64,000 nucleotides of DNA from Streptomyces koelreuteriae. Its GTDB lineage: Bacteria; Actinomycetota; Actinomycetes; Streptomycetales; Streptomycetaceae. A model generated the notes under the pieces. That model saw only the letters and a program-made list of their open reading frames with translations, made no database searches and was not told the DNA's origin. Shown one piece after another: positions 41,957-51,134 of the stretch; position 1 is the stretch's first letter; each line of letters opens with the position of its first letter. The translations under genes were made by a program, and so were the position numbers. The stretch spans positions 2,976,001 to 3,040,000 of the forward strand of contig NZ_CP075896.1 in assembly GCF_018604545.1 (NCBI RefSeq), read 5' to 3'.

Positions 41957-42700
41957 GTGTCCGCGAAGAACGACGGCCCCGACGACGGCGCCACCCCCAC
42001 GAAGTCCGAACAGACCCGCGCCCTGATCCTGGAGACGGCCATGCGGCTGTTCCAGGAGCGCGGCTACGACAAGACGACGATGCGGGCCATCGCCCAGGAG
42101 GCCGGGGTCTCCGTCGGCAACGCGTACTACTACTTCGCGGGCAAGGAGCATCTGATCCAGGGCTTCTACGACCGGATCGCCGCCGAGCACCAGGTGGCGG
42201 TCCGGGAGATCCTGGACCGGGAGACCGACCTGGAGACGCGGCTCGCGGGTGTCCTGCGGACCTGGCTGGACATCGCCGCGCCCTACCACGAGTTCGCGGT
42301 GCAGTTCTTCAAGAACGCCGCCGACCCGGACAGCCCGCTCAGCCCCTTCTCCCCCGAGTCGGAGCACGCGCGCGTGGAGGCCATCAGCGTCCACAAGGAG
42401 GTGCTGGCCGGGGCGACGAAGACGAAGGTGCCCGAGGAACTGCGGGACATCCTTCCCGAGCTGATGTGGCTGTCCCAGATGGGGCTCGTCCTGTACTGGA
42501 TCTTCGACCGTACGGAGGGGCGGGAGCGCAGCTACCGGCTCGCCGAGCGGGGCGCCCGGCTCACCTCGCGGGGCGTCGCCCTGGCCCGCTTCCGGGTGCT
42601 GCGGCCGCTGGTGCGGGAGGTGCACGAGCTGTTCACGGACTTCCTGCCGGGGATGACGCGGGCGATCCCGGACCCGGCGGCGCGCCGCACCGAGTCGTAG
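41957..42700 (+). CDS. TetR-family regulator, probable autoregulator of the operon
   Basis: The protein has 247 residues from a GTG at 41957. The HTH is clear: MRLFQERGYDKTTMRAIAQEAGVSVGNAYYYFAGKEHL, of which AGVSVGNAYYYFAGKEHL is the recognition region. The ligand domain is of the FadR-like helical type (TWLDIAAPYHEFAVQFFKNAAD). It is the last gene of the set led by the duplicated TTGAACGTGTTCAA operator, and autoregulation through that site is the simplest reading. Its effector is unknown. Confidence 0.92.
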   Translation: MSAKNDGPDDGATPTKSEQTRALILETAMRLFQERGYDKTTMRAIAQEAGVSVGNAYYYFAGKEHLIQGFYDRIAAEHQVAVREILDRETDLETRLAGVLRTWLDIAAPYHEFAVQFFKNAADPDSPLSPFSPESEHARVEAISVHKEVLAGATKTKVPEELRDILPELMWLSQMGLVLYWIFDRTEGRERSYRLAERGARLTSRGVALARFRVLRPLVREVHELFTDFLPGMTRAIPDPAARRTES

Positions 42701-42748
42701 GGACCGAGTCGTAGGGCCACGCGGGGCGCCTCAGCGCCTTCATCGCCT

Positions 42749-44305
42749 TCAGAGCCTTGTGAGGCTCCAGAGGCGGAAGACGCCCGTGCCGTCCGAGAGG
42801 TACTGGCCGCCGCCGATGTCCTCGGTGGTGACGACGTACTCCTTCGCCTGCCACAGCGGGAGCACCGGCACGTCCCGCGCGACGGTCTGCTGCACCTCGC
42901 GGAAGTCCCGGTCGGCCTCGCCGCGGTCGGCGTAGCGCTGGCTGTCCTTGATGAGCCGGTCCACGGTCTTGCTGCTGTAGCCGGTGTTCATGGCGCTGCC
43001 GGTGCCGACGAGCGCGGCGCCGAAGGTGTCCGGGTCGGGGAAGTCGGCGACCCAGCCGACGGCGTACGCGTCGAGCTTGCCGTCCGCCCAGCGCTTCTGG
43101 AAGTCGGTCCACTCGTAGCCCTGGAGAGTGACCTTGAACAGTCCGCTCGCCTCCAGCTCCCGTTTGATCTCGGCGCCCTCCTGGGCGCCTGCGCCGCGGC
43201 CCTCGGCGTAGCCGTAGCTGATGTGGACCGGCAGGGTGACGCCGGCCTCGGTGAGCAGCCGCCGTGCCTTCTTCGCGTCCTGCTCGGGATAGTCGTCGAA
43301 GAAGGAGGCGGTGTGGCCGGTGATGCCTGCCGGGATGAGGGAGTACAGGGGGTCCACGGTGCCGTCGTAGACGGTGGCGGCCAGCCGCTCGCGGTCGATC
43401 AGCCAAGCCAGGGCCTGACGGACCTCGGGCTTGTGCAGGGGTTTGCCCGCGCGGGTGTTGAAGTACAGGTTGCGGGTCTCGGAGCCGTCCGCCTCGAAGA
43501 CGCGCTGGGCCGGGTCGCTCGGGTTCAGGCCGGCGAGGACCTGGGGCGGCAGCTGGCGGGTCGCGACCTCTACCTGTCTGTCCTTCCAGGCAGTGTCGAG
43601 GGCGTCGGGGGTGTCGTAGTAGCGGAGCTCCACGGAGCGGTCGGCGCCGCCCTTGACTGCGCCCTGGTAACCGGCGTTGGGGGCGAGGACCGCCTTGGCG
43701 TTCTTCGTGTAGGAGGTGAGGGTGTAGGGGCCGGTGCCGTCGACACCGTTGTCGGTGCGCAGCTCGGCGGCCGGGTAGGCGGTGTGGTCGACGATCGAGC
43801 CGGCGCCGGTGGCCACCTTGAAGGGGAACGTCGCGTCGGGCGAGGACAGGTGGAAGGTGACGGTCAGCCGGTCGGCGTCGACGGAGCGCAGGGTGTCGAG
43901 CAGGGGCGCGGGGCCGACGGGCGACTTGATCCTCAGGATCCGGTCGAAGGAGTACTTCACGTCCTCGGCGGTCATCGTCCGGCCGCTCGGGAAGGCGAGG
44001 CCGGAGCGCAGTTCGCAGCGGTACGTCGTCAGGTCGCCGCGGGCGAACGCACAGCTCTTGGCCGCGTCCGGGACGGGGGCGGCGCCGCCCGGCGTGAAGG
44101 TGAGCAGCGACTGGAAGACGTTGCTGAACAGCGCCCAGGATCCGGCGTCGTAGGCACCGGCCGGGTCGAGCGAGGTGACGGCGTCCGTCGTGCCGACCGT
44201 GATGGTCCTGCCGTCGCTCTTGGACGGCAGGAACTGCCAGGCGCCCACGCCCGCGGCGGCCAGGACGAGCAGCCCCGCGAGTATCCGCATGCGAACCGAT
44301 CGCAT
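42749..44305 (-). CDS. ABC transporter substrate-binding protein, family 5 (peptide-binding type)
   Basis: This 518-residue protein has a basic start and one hydrophobic segment (ILAGLLVLAAAGVGAWQFL) without a lipobox Cys, so it is signal-anchored or cleaved. The SBP_bac_5 domain shows TVGTTDAVTSLDPAGAYD, the family core MTAEDVKYSFDRIL, VATRQLPPQVL, and PEVRQALAWLIDRERLA. The start at 44305 follows GGGAGGGCAAGG. No permease or ATPase genes are next to it, so it either uses a distant transporter or has another role. It converges on the TetR gene at 41957. Confidence 0.9.
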   Translation of the reverse strand: MRSVRMRILAGLLVLAAAGVGAWQFLPSKSDGRTITVGTTDAVTSLDPAGAYDAGSWALFSNVFQSLLTFTPGGAAPVPDAAKSCAFARGDLTTYRCELRSGLAFPSGRTMTAEDVKYSFDRILRIKSPVGPAPLLDTLRSVDADRLTVTFHLSSPDATFPFKVATGAGSIVDHTAYPAAELRTDNGVDGTGPYTLTSYTKNAKAVLAPNAGYQGAVKGGADRSVELRYYDTPDALDTAWKDRQVEVATRQLPPQVLAGLNPSDPAQRVFEADGSETRNLYFNTRAGKPLHKPEVRQALAWLIDRERLAATVYDGTVDPLYSLIPAGITGHTASFFDDYPEQDAKKARRLLTEAGVTLPVHISYGYAEGRGAGAQEGAEIKRELEASGLFKVTLQGYEWTDFQKRWADGKLDAYAVGWVADFPDPDTFGAALVGTGSAMNTGYSSKTVDRLIKDSQRYADRGEADRDFREVQQTVARDVPVLPLWQAKEYVVTTEDIGGGQYLSDGTGVFRLWSLTRL

Positions 44306-44495
44306 CGGCCTTGCCCTCCCCAGACCCTTCGGGCCCTTGTGCCGGTGCCACACCCCTTCATGGCGGCCTCACCCAATCACAGGCTTTTGCGGCCGGGGAA
44401 GGGAGATCTGGCGACTTGGGAAAGAACTTACCGATGGGCCCGATGGGCGTTTCGGTCCGGTTTCACGGCTCCGGCCGGTCCTGGGTGCTGCGTGT

Positions 44496-44855
44496 CTACC
44501 AAGCGTTCCAGAGCCCGTCGTGACGGTGGCGGACCGGAGGGACGTCCGCGTCGTCGAGGTCGTGGCCGGCGTGGTGCAGTCCACGGATCCGCTGCGCCGC
44601 GAGCCGCCCCTGGAGCCGGGCCCGGCGTTCGGCCGTGGCGATCTCGGCGGAGAACGAGCCCTTTCTGCAGTGGAGCTCCATCCACGGCCAGGAGGTGATC
44701 CGGTGCAGCAGCTTCGCCGGGGCGGGGCGGCGGCCTTCGCGGGTGGCCCGGGCCAGTTCGGCGTGCGCGTAGCGCAGGTCGTACAGGGACATGGACTCCG
44801 AAGGGATGTCCTGGATGCGGAGTTGCCTGGGAGTGGTGCGGACGGTTCGGGACAT
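44496..44855 (-). CDS. Conserved small Streptomyces protein of unknown function
   Basis: The protein has 119 residues, starting MSRTVRTTPRQLRIQDIPSE, with a helix SLYDLRYAHAELARATREG and a second Arg-rich part ending HRHDGLWNAW. No membrane segment or known motif is visible. It lies between the metallophosphoesterase gene and the substrate-binding protein gene, all leftward, but with a 190-base spacer behind it. It is probably cytoplasmic. Confidence 0.65.
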   Translation of the reverse strand: MSRTVRTTPRQLRIQDIPSESMSLYDLRYAHAELARATREGRRPAPAKLLHRITSWPWMELHCRKGSFSAEIATAERRARLQGRLAAQRIRGLHHAGHDLDDADVPPVRHRHDGLWNAW

Positions 44856-44897
44856 GGGGAGCCTCCGTAGCGTCCTCTGGGCCGGAGTGACGGGTGG

Positions 44898-46361
44898 TCA
44901 GGCCTGCTTCGACGCCAGTTCGATCAGGGTGATGTCCGAGGGGGCGCCGACGCGGGTGGGTGGGCCCCAGGCGCCCGCGCCGCGGGAGACGTAGAGCTGG
45001 GTGTCGCCGTAGCGTTCCAGGCCCGCGAGGGTGGGGTTGGCGGCGGAGGCGATGAGGTTGCCGGGCCAGAGCTGGCCGCCGTGGGTGTGGCCGGAGAGCT
45101 GGAGGTCGACGCCGTGTTCGACGGCGTCGTGGATCTGCACGGGCTGGTGGGCGAGCAGCACGCACGCGCGTGCGGTGTCCCGGTCGCCGAGTGCCCGGGC
45201 GAAGTCGGGGCCCTGGCCCTCCTCCTCGCCGGCGATGTCGTTGACTCCGGCCAGGTCGAAGTACGGGAGTTCCCGGCGGGCGTTCTCCAGGGGGTTGATG
45301 CCGAGGCTGCGGACCTCCTCGACCCACTGTTCGGCGCCGGAGAAGTACTCGTGGTTGCCGGTGACGAAGTAGGACCCGTGACGGGCCTTCAGCCCGGCCA
45401 GCGGGGCCGCGGCGGGGCCGAGATCCTTGACGCTGCCGTCGACCAGGTCGCCGACGACCGCGATCAGGTCGGGCTGGGTCGCGTTGATCGTGTCGACGAC
45501 CGTCTGGGCGAAGCCGCGGCCCAGGACCGGGCCGAGGTGCACGTCGCTGACCACCGCGATCCGGAAGCCGTGCGCCGCGCGCGGCAGCTTGGCCAGAGGG
45601 ACCGTGACCCGCCTGACCTTCGGCCCGCGCAGCACGCCGTACGTCCCGTACCCGACCGTCCCGACGGCGGCGGCCGCGGCGGCTCCGGCGACCACCCGGG
45701 AGACGAAAAGACGGCGGGAGGGGCCGGTGGGGGGAGCGGGGGTGGTGTCAGTGGTGCCGGTGAGGGTGAGGGGCTGGGGGGTGGCTTCCGGGGTCTCCGG
45801 GGTGTCCGGGGTGGGTTCCGTCCGGGGGTGGGACTCGGTGGCGGAGGCCGTCGCCCCGCCGCGGGAGGCGGCCTGTGCGGCGGCTGCCGCCGCTACGCCG
45901 GGTGCGGCGGCGCCGACACCCGTCTGCGGCGGGGCGGTCGCTTCGTCGGAGGTGGCGGGGGTGTGCGGGGTCTGCTCGGTGTTCAGGGGCGCCGCAGGCG
46001 ACACCGTCGGGGCCGTCCCGGGGTCGGTCCTCGATCTGTCCCGGCATTCCAGGAACCGGCGCAGCAGGGGGCGTACGAGCTCGCCCGCCAGTACCGCCAG
46101 CAGGAGGTATATCGACAGGGCCAGCCAGAGGAAGCCCGGCCAGGCGAGGGTCTGCTGGAGCCAGAAGGGGGCGCCGGAGCGTTCGGCGACCAGGGCCGTG
46201 ATCGCCAGGGCCCAGCCGCCCGCGATCAGGACCGCGCCCGCGCGGCGGGTGAGGCCCGGGCCGCGGGTCGTGTCGCGGAACAGGCGGCGCCACACGTACC
46301 AGTTGGCCGTCACGACGACGGCCAGGACCAGCAGGGCGACGAGTACGAAGACGATGGCCAC
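44898..46361 (-). CDS. Membrane-bound metallophosphoesterase
   Basis: The protein has 487 residues from a GTG at 46361. It has three N-terminal membrane helices (TVAIVFVLVALLVLAVVV, AGAVLIAGGWALAITALV, LAWPGFLWLALSIYLLLAVL) and a long Pro/Thr/Ala-rich linker with a twin-Arg-like or signal-anchor segment before the enzyme. The calcineurin-like domain follows: VVSDVHLGPVLGRG, VVGDLVDGS, TGNHEYFSG, LLAHQPVQ and LSGHTHGGQLWPG, all dinuclear-metal ligands. It resembles the YkuE/UDP-diacylglucosamine-hydrolase-like group. It is 23 bases downstream of the SCO4848-like gene. The substrate is unknown. Confidence 0.9.
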   Translation of the reverse strand: MAIVFVLVALLVLAVVVTANWYVWRRLFRDTTRGPGLTRRAGAVLIAGGWALAITALVAERSGAPFWLQQTLAWPGFLWLALSIYLLLAVLAGELVRPLLRRFLECRDRSRTDPGTAPTVSPAAPLNTEQTPHTPATSDEATAPPQTGVGAAAPGVAAAAAAQAASRGGATASATESHPRTEPTPDTPETPEATPQPLTLTGTTDTTPAPPTGPSRRLFVSRVVAGAAAAAAVGTVGYGTYGVLRGPKVRRVTVPLAKLPRAAHGFRIAVVSDVHLGPVLGRGFAQTVVDTINATQPDLIAVVGDLVDGSVKDLGPAAAPLAGLKARHGSYFVTGNHEYFSGAEQWVEEVRSLGINPLENARRELPYFDLAGVNDIAGEEEGQGPDFARALGDRDTARACVLLAHQPVQIHDAVEHGVDLQLSGHTHGGQLWPGNLIASAANPTLAGLERYGDTQLYVSRGAGAWGPPTRVGAPSDITLIELASKQA

Positions 46362-46384
46362 GGTGTCGTGTCTCCCGATTGCCG

Positions 46385-46624
46385 TTATGACGTCCGGCGC
46401 AATGCGCGCAGACCACGCAACCCGATGGCGCCGACGACCGTCCCCAATACGAAGGACACGACGGCGAGCAGCAGGTGCACCCAGAAGTACGCCGTGGGAT
46501 GACCGTCGTCGAAGGCGAGCCCGCTGCCGTCCTTGACAAGGTTTTTGACGAAAGTGATCCAGATGACCCAGCTCCACACCCCGAAGGCGAGCAGGAACCA
46601 GGAGACGGGGCGGCTGAGCTTCAT
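46385..46624 (-). CDS. SCO4848-family small membrane protein
   Basis: This 79-residue two-helix membrane protein starts MKLSRPVSWFLLAFGVWSWV and contains WVHLLLAVVSFVLGTVVGAIG. The FGVWSWVIWITFVKNL stretch is typical of the SCO4848 family. It is divergent from a D,D-carboxypeptidase gene, which matches the SCO4847-SCO4848 arrangement I recall in S. coelicolor, and lies just upstream of the metallophosphoesterase gene on the same strand. Function unknown. Confidence 0.85.
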   Translation of the reverse strand: MKLSRPVSWFLLAFGVWSWVIWITFVKNLVKDGSGLAFDDGHPTAYFWVHLLLAVVSFVLGTVVGAIGLRGLRALRRTS

Positions 46625-46715
46625 GAGTCCAGTATCGCCAGAGCGTGTCCTGTTCCGTTCCCGGGGTGGGGGTGGAAGCGGGACTTCCCTGCGCACGGCA
46701 TGTACGTTTCCGACC

Positions 46716-48029
46716 GTGCCCGCACCGAAGAAGACCGCCAGGCGATCCCTGCTGGTCACCACCGCCGTCCTGTCGTCCCTCGCCCTGGCCTCACCCGCCG
46801 CCGTCGCGGCCCCGAAGCCCTCGGGGAGCCCGTCGGCGAGCCCCTCGGCCACTCCCCCGGCGTCGATGTCGACCGTGGGCGGTGCCCGGCTCGGGCGGCC
46901 GGGGACGCAGGTGAACCTGGCGAGCGGGGTGCCGGTGCTGCCGAAGGACCTGAGCGCCCGCTCCTGGATCGTCTCCGACGCCGAGACCGGTGACGTGCTC
47001 GCGGCGCACAACGCGCACTGGCGGCTGGCCCCGGCGAGCACGCTGAAGATGCTGTTCGCGGACACGCTGCTGCCGAAGTTCCCGAGCACGACCCAGCACA
47101 AGGTCCTGCCCTCCGACCTGGCGGGCATCGGCTCGGGCTCCAGCATGGTCGGGATAAAGGAGGACGAGACCTACACCGTCCACGACCTGTGGCTCGGCGT
47201 CTTCCTGCGCTCCGGCAACGACGCGGTGCATGTGCTGTCCGCCATGAACAAGGGCGTCGAGAACACCGTCAAGGAGATGAACGCGCACGCCGAGGAGCTG
47301 CAGGCCCTCGACACGCATGTCGTCAGCCCGGACGGCTACGACGCGGAGGGGCAGGTGTCGTCGGCGTACGACCTGACGCTGATCGCCCGTTCCGGGCTGC
47401 AGAAGAAGGACTTCCGCGAGTACGCCTCGACGGTCAGCGCGAAGTTCCCCGGCGAGACGACGAAGGACAAGAAGGGCAAGACCGTCCGCAAGCCCTTCGA
47501 GATCCAGAACACCAACCGGCTGCTGAGCGGTGACGCGGACGTGCCCGTCTACCAGGGCATCGCGGGTGTGAAGAACGGCAACACCACCAACGCGGGTGCC
47601 ACGTTCACCGGCGTCGCCGAGCGGAACGGCAAGGTGCTGCTGGTGACGGTGATGAACCCGTCGAAGGACGAGCACAACGAGGTCTACAAGGAGACCGCCC
47701 GGCTGTTCGACTGGGGGTTCAAGGCGGCCGGGAAGGTGCAGCCGGTGGGCGAGCTGGTGCCGCCGAGGAGCGCCGCGCAGGGCGCCGACCGGCCCGGCTC
47801 GAACCCCTCCGGCGAGGCCGGCGGCTCCGGCGACGGCGGCAAGGCCGGAACCGGCTCCAAGCCGGTGGCCAGCGCCTCCACCGCGGACGGCTACAGCGGC
47901 ATCGGAACCGCGCTCGGCATCACCGGCGGCGTCCTGGTACTGCTCGCGGCCGGCGCCTTCCTGATCAACCGCCGCTGGCCCCTCCCGGACCTGGTCCGCC
48001 GCAGGGCCCGTTCGGGCGACGACGGCTGA
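46716..48029 (+). CDS. D-alanyl-D-alanine carboxypeptidase (peptidase S11)
   Basis: The protein has 437 residues from a GTG at 46716. A Sec signal (LLVTTAVLSSLALASPAAVAA) and a Ser/Pro linker precede the penicillin-binding domain. SxxK is S108-TLK in APASTLKMLFAD and SxN is FLRSGNDAVHVL. The KTG triad reads VKNGNTTNAG, with Asn in place of Thr. A C-terminal Gly/Ser-rich stretch leads to a membrane anchor (ITGGVLVLLAAGAFLI) and a basic tail. It trims the terminal D-Ala of peptidoglycan stem peptides outside the membrane. Confidence 0.93.
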   Translation: MPAPKKTARRSLLVTTAVLSSLALASPAAVAAPKPSGSPSASPSATPPASMSTVGGARLGRPGTQVNLASGVPVLPKDLSARSWIVSDAETGDVLAAHNAHWRLAPASTLKMLFADTLLPKFPSTTQHKVLPSDLAGIGSGSSMVGIKEDETYTVHDLWLGVFLRSGNDAVHVLSAMNKGVENTVKEMNAHAEELQALDTHVVSPDGYDAEGQVSSAYDLTLIARSGLQKKDFREYASTVSAKFPGETTKDKKGKTVRKPFEIQNTNRLLSGDADVPVYQGIAGVKNGNTTNAGATFTGVAERNGKVLLVTVMNPSKDEHNEVYKETARLFDWGFKAAGKVQPVGELVPPRSAAQGADRPGSNPSGEAGGSGDGGKAGTGSKPVASASTADGYSGIGTALGITGGVLVLLAAGAFLINRRWPLPDLVRRRARSGDDG

Positions 48030-48228
48030 CGCGCGGGAGCCACCACCGCGCTGGGGAGGCACGGCACGACACCGGGGCCGGTCGGGCAGCGTCCGTCAGG
48101 ACAGCCGCCCCGGCCGCCACCGCATCCGGCACCCCGCCGGCCGCCAGCGGAACCTGGTAGGCCGGCCGACCGGCCCCGGGGGCGCCTGGCTGTCAGGAGC
48201 CCACAGCGCGCTGTCGGCGCCCGTGCCG

Positions 48229-49158
48229 TCAGCCGCCCCCCGCCACCGCCGCGTCCGCTGCCCCGCCCGACCCCTCCGGGCGGCCCTGGCCCTCGGCCGG
48301 GACTTCGTCCTGCTTGCTTTGTGTCGCCGTCCAGGACGCGCAGAACAGGACCAGCTTCGAGGTGAAGTTGATCCACAGGAGAAGGGCGACGGGGACACCG
48401 AACGCGCCGTACATGCTCTTCGCGGCGACGCCCTGGAGGTAGCCGCTGAGGAGGAGCTTGAGGAGTTCGAAGCCGACCGCGCCGGTCAGCGCGGCGACGA
48501 CCAGGCGGTGGCGGGTCGGCTCGACGCCGGGCAGCAGGGTCAGGACGTAGAGCAGGAGCAGGAAGTCGGCGAGGACGGCGACCAGGAACGCGGCGACGCG
48601 GAGCAGGACCCCGCCCCAGCCGCCCTCGTCGATGCCGAGCTGCCGGATGATCCAGCCGACCATCGCGGAGGCGACGGCGGAGGCGGCGAGGGTGACGAGG
48701 ATGGCGCCGCCGAGGCCGACCAGGACGCCCGCGTCCTTGGCCTTGCGCAGGGCCGGATTCTCGTCCTCCTCGGGCAGCTCCCACACCGCGCGCAGACACT
48801 CGCGCATGGAGCCGGCCCAGCTGATGCCGGTGAAGAACAGCAGCGCGCCCGCGATGAGGCCGATGGCGCCGGCGTTGTCCACCAGGCCGGAGATGTCGAG
48901 CTGGTCGGAGATGCCGGGCACCTGCTCGGCGATCGTGTCCTGCAGCTTGTCCTGCTGGTCCTTGCCGAGCGTGGCGGCGGCGATCGCGGCGGCCACGGTC
49001 AGCAGCGGGAACAGCGCGACGAAGCTGGTGAAGGTCATCGCGGCGGCCAGCCGCGTCCACGCCACGCGGTCCAGCCGCTCGTACGACCGCCACGCGTGCG
49101 TGATCATCAGCCGTGCCATCCACGGCCCGACCACCGGAAGCTTTTTCAGCCAGTCCAT
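48229..49158 (-). CDS. YihY/BrkB-family membrane protein
   Basis: The protein has 309 residues from the ATG at 49158. Family features are AWTRLAAAMTFTSFVALFPLLTVAA in the first helix region, SMRECLRAVWELP, and the last helices with GFELLKLLLSGYL and FGVPVALLLWINFTSKLVLF. Six membrane segments are visible. It starts inside the last codons of the GtrA gene (13-base overlap), placing it in the PAP2-UbiA-GtrA operon. YihY proteins have no settled function. The context suggests a role in the cell envelope. Confidence 0.9.
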   Translation of the reverse strand: MDWLKKLPVVGPWMARLMITHAWRSYERLDRVAWTRLAAAMTFTSFVALFPLLTVAAAIAAATLGKDQQDKLQDTIAEQVPGISDQLDISGLVDNAGAIGLIAGALLFFTGISWAGSMRECLRAVWELPEEDENPALRKAKDAGVLVGLGGAILVTLAASAVASAMVGWIIRQLGIDEGGWGGVLLRVAAFLVAVLADFLLLLYVLTLLPGVEPTRHRLVVAALTGAVGFELLKLLLSGYLQGVAAKSMYGAFGVPVALLLWINFTSKLVLFCASWTATQSKQDEVPAEGQGRPEGSGGAADAAVAGGG

Positions 49159-49601
49159 GATCCGCTTCTGCCCTCCGCCCGGAACACCCATGTACGGGTA
49201 CCCCAGAACCGCAGAATCGTGGCCAGGGCCATGCCGACGACCGCTCCGGAGACCGTGTCGGCGCGCTGGGAGGTGAGCCCGAGGCCGTAGTGGCTGACGG
49301 TGAGGCAGAGGAGCTGGACGGCGGCCCCGGCGAGGTTCACCGCGCAGAAGACGGCGTACGGCCGCCAGCCCCGGCCCCGTGCCGCCCGGTAGGGGCCGAG
49401 GGCGTTGCCCGCGTAGGCGACCGAGCAGGCGGCCACGAAGGACAGGGACTTGGCGGTGAGCGGGTCGAGTGCGGCGGGGCCGCGCAGGCAGGTGAACAGG
49501 GCCAGGTCGACGGCGTAGGCGAGGAGACCCACGGCGGCGAAGCCGGTCAGTTCCCGGCGCGAGGGGAAGACCGACCGGATTCGCCACGCGCGCGTGGTCA
49601 C
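49146..49601 (-). CDS. GtrA-family membrane protein
   Basis: This 151-residue, four-helix GtrA-like protein shows LTGFAAVGLLAYAVDLALF, SLSFVAACSVAYAGNALGPYR and ILRFWGTRTWVF, the conserved FxxxRxWVF end of the family. It starts with a GTG that overlaps the UbiA stop (GTGA). The mycobacterial counterpart next to DprE1 (Rv3789) is implicated in handling decaprenylphosphoryl-arabinose. The same neighbourhood here (UbiA, PAP2, DprE1, DprE2) supports a lipid-linked pentose role, by inference. Confidence 0.9.
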   Translation of the reverse strand: MTTRAWRIRSVFPSRRELTGFAAVGLLAYAVDLALFTCLRGPAALDPLTAKSLSFVAACSVAYAGNALGPYRAARGRGWRPYAVFCAVNLAGAAVQLLCLTVSHYGLGLTSQRADTVSGAVVGMALATILRFWGTRTWVFRAEGRSGSWTG

Positions 49602-50560
49602 CAATTGGCCACCGCCAGGCCGTACATCGCCATCCACACCAGTCCGATGAGGGCGAGCGCCCGGTCGCGCAGGACGACGTCCTCGGGTTCCCCGGCCGTG
49701 CCGCGGTCGGCGAAGACGGCGTATCGGAGGATGGCGAGGATGAAGGCGACCATGGACAGCTGCCGCCAGGGCAGCACGCTGGTGTGCGGGACGCCGCCCT
49801 CCTCCATGGCCCACAGGCAGTAGCCGAGGACGGCGACCCCGGCGGCGAGCTGCCAGACGAAGCGGAGGTAGCCGGCGGTGTACTCGGTGAGCAACGCGCG
49901 CGTGGCACCCGCCTTCCCTGCCATCTGCACGGCCTCGGAGTAGCGCTTGGCCGACACCATGAACAGCGCGCCGAAGCCGGTGGTGATCAGGAACCAGCGC
50001 GACAGCGGGATGCCGAGGGCGAGTCCGCCGATCATCGCCCGCATCAGGAAGCCCGTCGTGACGACGGCGAGGTCGACGACGAGGACGTGCTTGAGGCTGA
50101 CGCAGTAGGCCAGTTGCATGCCGAGGTAGGCGGCCAGCAGGGCGGCGACGGCCGGGGAGCAGAGCCAGGACGCGGCGGCGGGCGCGAGGACGGCCAGGAC
50201 GCCGCCGACGGCGTAGGCGACGGGTACGGGGACCTGCCCGGCGGCGACCGGGCGGTGCCGCTTGGTGGGGTGGGCACGGTCGGCCTCGGCGTCGCGGGCG
50301 TCGTTGACGAGGTAGACGGCGGCGGCGCAGGCGGTGAAGAGGGTGAAGACCAGGGCGAGTTGCACGAGAGCGTGCCGGGAGAAGAGCTCCCCGGCCGCCG
50401 CGGGGGCGGCGACCACGAGGATGTTCTTGATCCACTGCCGGGGGCGCGCGGTCCTGAGGAGACCGGCCAGGAGACCGCCCCCGCGGGGTGGCGCGGGCCG
50501 TTTCTCGCCCCCGCGCTGCCGCAGTACGGCCGTCTCGGCCATGGCGGGCGCCTCAGTCAT
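49598..50560 (-). CDS. UbiA-family phosphoribosyl transferase (decaprenyl-phosphate phosphoribosyltransferase type)
   Basis: This 320-residue polytopic protein of the UbiA superfamily has the first aspartate motif in YLVNDARDAEADRAHPTKRHRP, core NDARDAEAD, and a second in the VVDLAVVTTGFLMRAMIGG helix. RQWIKNILVVAAP and MVSAKRYSEAV are typical of the Rv3806c-like group, which transfers 5-phosphoribose from PRPP to decaprenyl phosphate. GGAGG precedes the ATG. It overlaps the PAP2 gene by eight bases and the GtrA gene by four. Confidence 0.9.
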   Translation of the reverse strand: MTEAPAMAETAVLRQRGGEKRPAPPRGGGLLAGLLRTARPRQWIKNILVVAAPAAAGELFSRHALVQLALVFTLFTACAAAVYLVNDARDAEADRAHPTKRHRPVAAGQVPVPVAYAVGGVLAVLAPAAASWLCSPAVAALLAAYLGMQLAYCVSLKHVLVVDLAVVTTGFLMRAMIGGLALGIPLSRWFLITTGFGALFMVSAKRYSEAVQMAGKAGATRALLTEYTAGYLRFVWQLAAGVAVLGYCLWAMEEGGVPHTSVLPWRQLSMVAFILAILRYAVFADRGTAGEPEDVVLRDRALALIGLVWMAMYGLAVANW

Positions 50561-51074
50561 GTCGGGCGCCTCCCTGCACCCAGCGGGCGCCGAGCCGGGC
50601 CGTGAGCGCGCCCAGGGCGGCGCCGGCCGCGACGTCCGAGGGGTAGTGGACGCCGGCCACCAGCCGCGAGACGCACACGGCGGCGGCCAGCGGCGGGACC
50701 CCGCGCACTCCGAGGGCGCCGAAGGCGACGGCGGCTGCCGTGGCGGAGGCGGCGTGCGAACTGGGGAAGGAGTGCCGGCCGGCGGTGCGCACCAGGGGCT
50801 CGACATGCGCGGGGCGCGGTCGGCGCACGACCCGTTTCACGCCCATGCTGACGAGATGCGCCCCGGCGGTCAGCGCGGTGCCGCGCAGCCAGGCGCCGCG
50901 CCGCCCGCGGTCCACGGCGGCTCCGGCGAGCCCCGCCGCCAGCCACAGCGCCGCGTGCTCCCCCGCCCACGACAGGGCGCGCGCGGCGCCCGCCACGCGC
51001 GGGTCGGTGCCGCACGCCCTGAGCGCCGAAACGATCCGGTGGTCCATGCCGTGCAGGTCGTCGAGGTCGTCCAT
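50553..51074 (-). CDS. PAP2-family phosphatase (decaprenyl-phosphoribose phosphatase-like)
   Basis: This 173-residue membrane phosphatase has all three PAP2 motifs: KRVVRRPRP (KxxxxxxRP), FPSSHAAS (PSGH type) and SRLVAGVHYPSDV (SRxxxxxHxxxD). It lies directly upstream of, and overlaps, the UbiA gene, as Rv3807c lies beside Rv3806c in mycobacteria. It could therefore remove the 5-phosphate from decaprenylphosphoryl-5-phosphoribose. It is the first gene of the leftward operon, divergent from dprE1. Confidence 0.9.
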   Translation of the reverse strand: MDDLDDLHGMDHRIVSALRACGTDPRVAGAARALSWAGEHAALWLAAGLAGAAVDRGRRGAWLRGTALTAGAHLVSMGVKRVVRRPRPAHVEPLVRTAGRHSFPSSHAASATAAAVAFGALGVRGVPPLAAAVCVSRLVAGVHYPSDVAAGAALGALTARLGARWVQGGARHD

Positions 51075-51134
51075 GTGGACTCACTGTTCATGCCCATGCG
51101 GCCCGAACTCCGGCAATATTGAGCGACATCCCAT

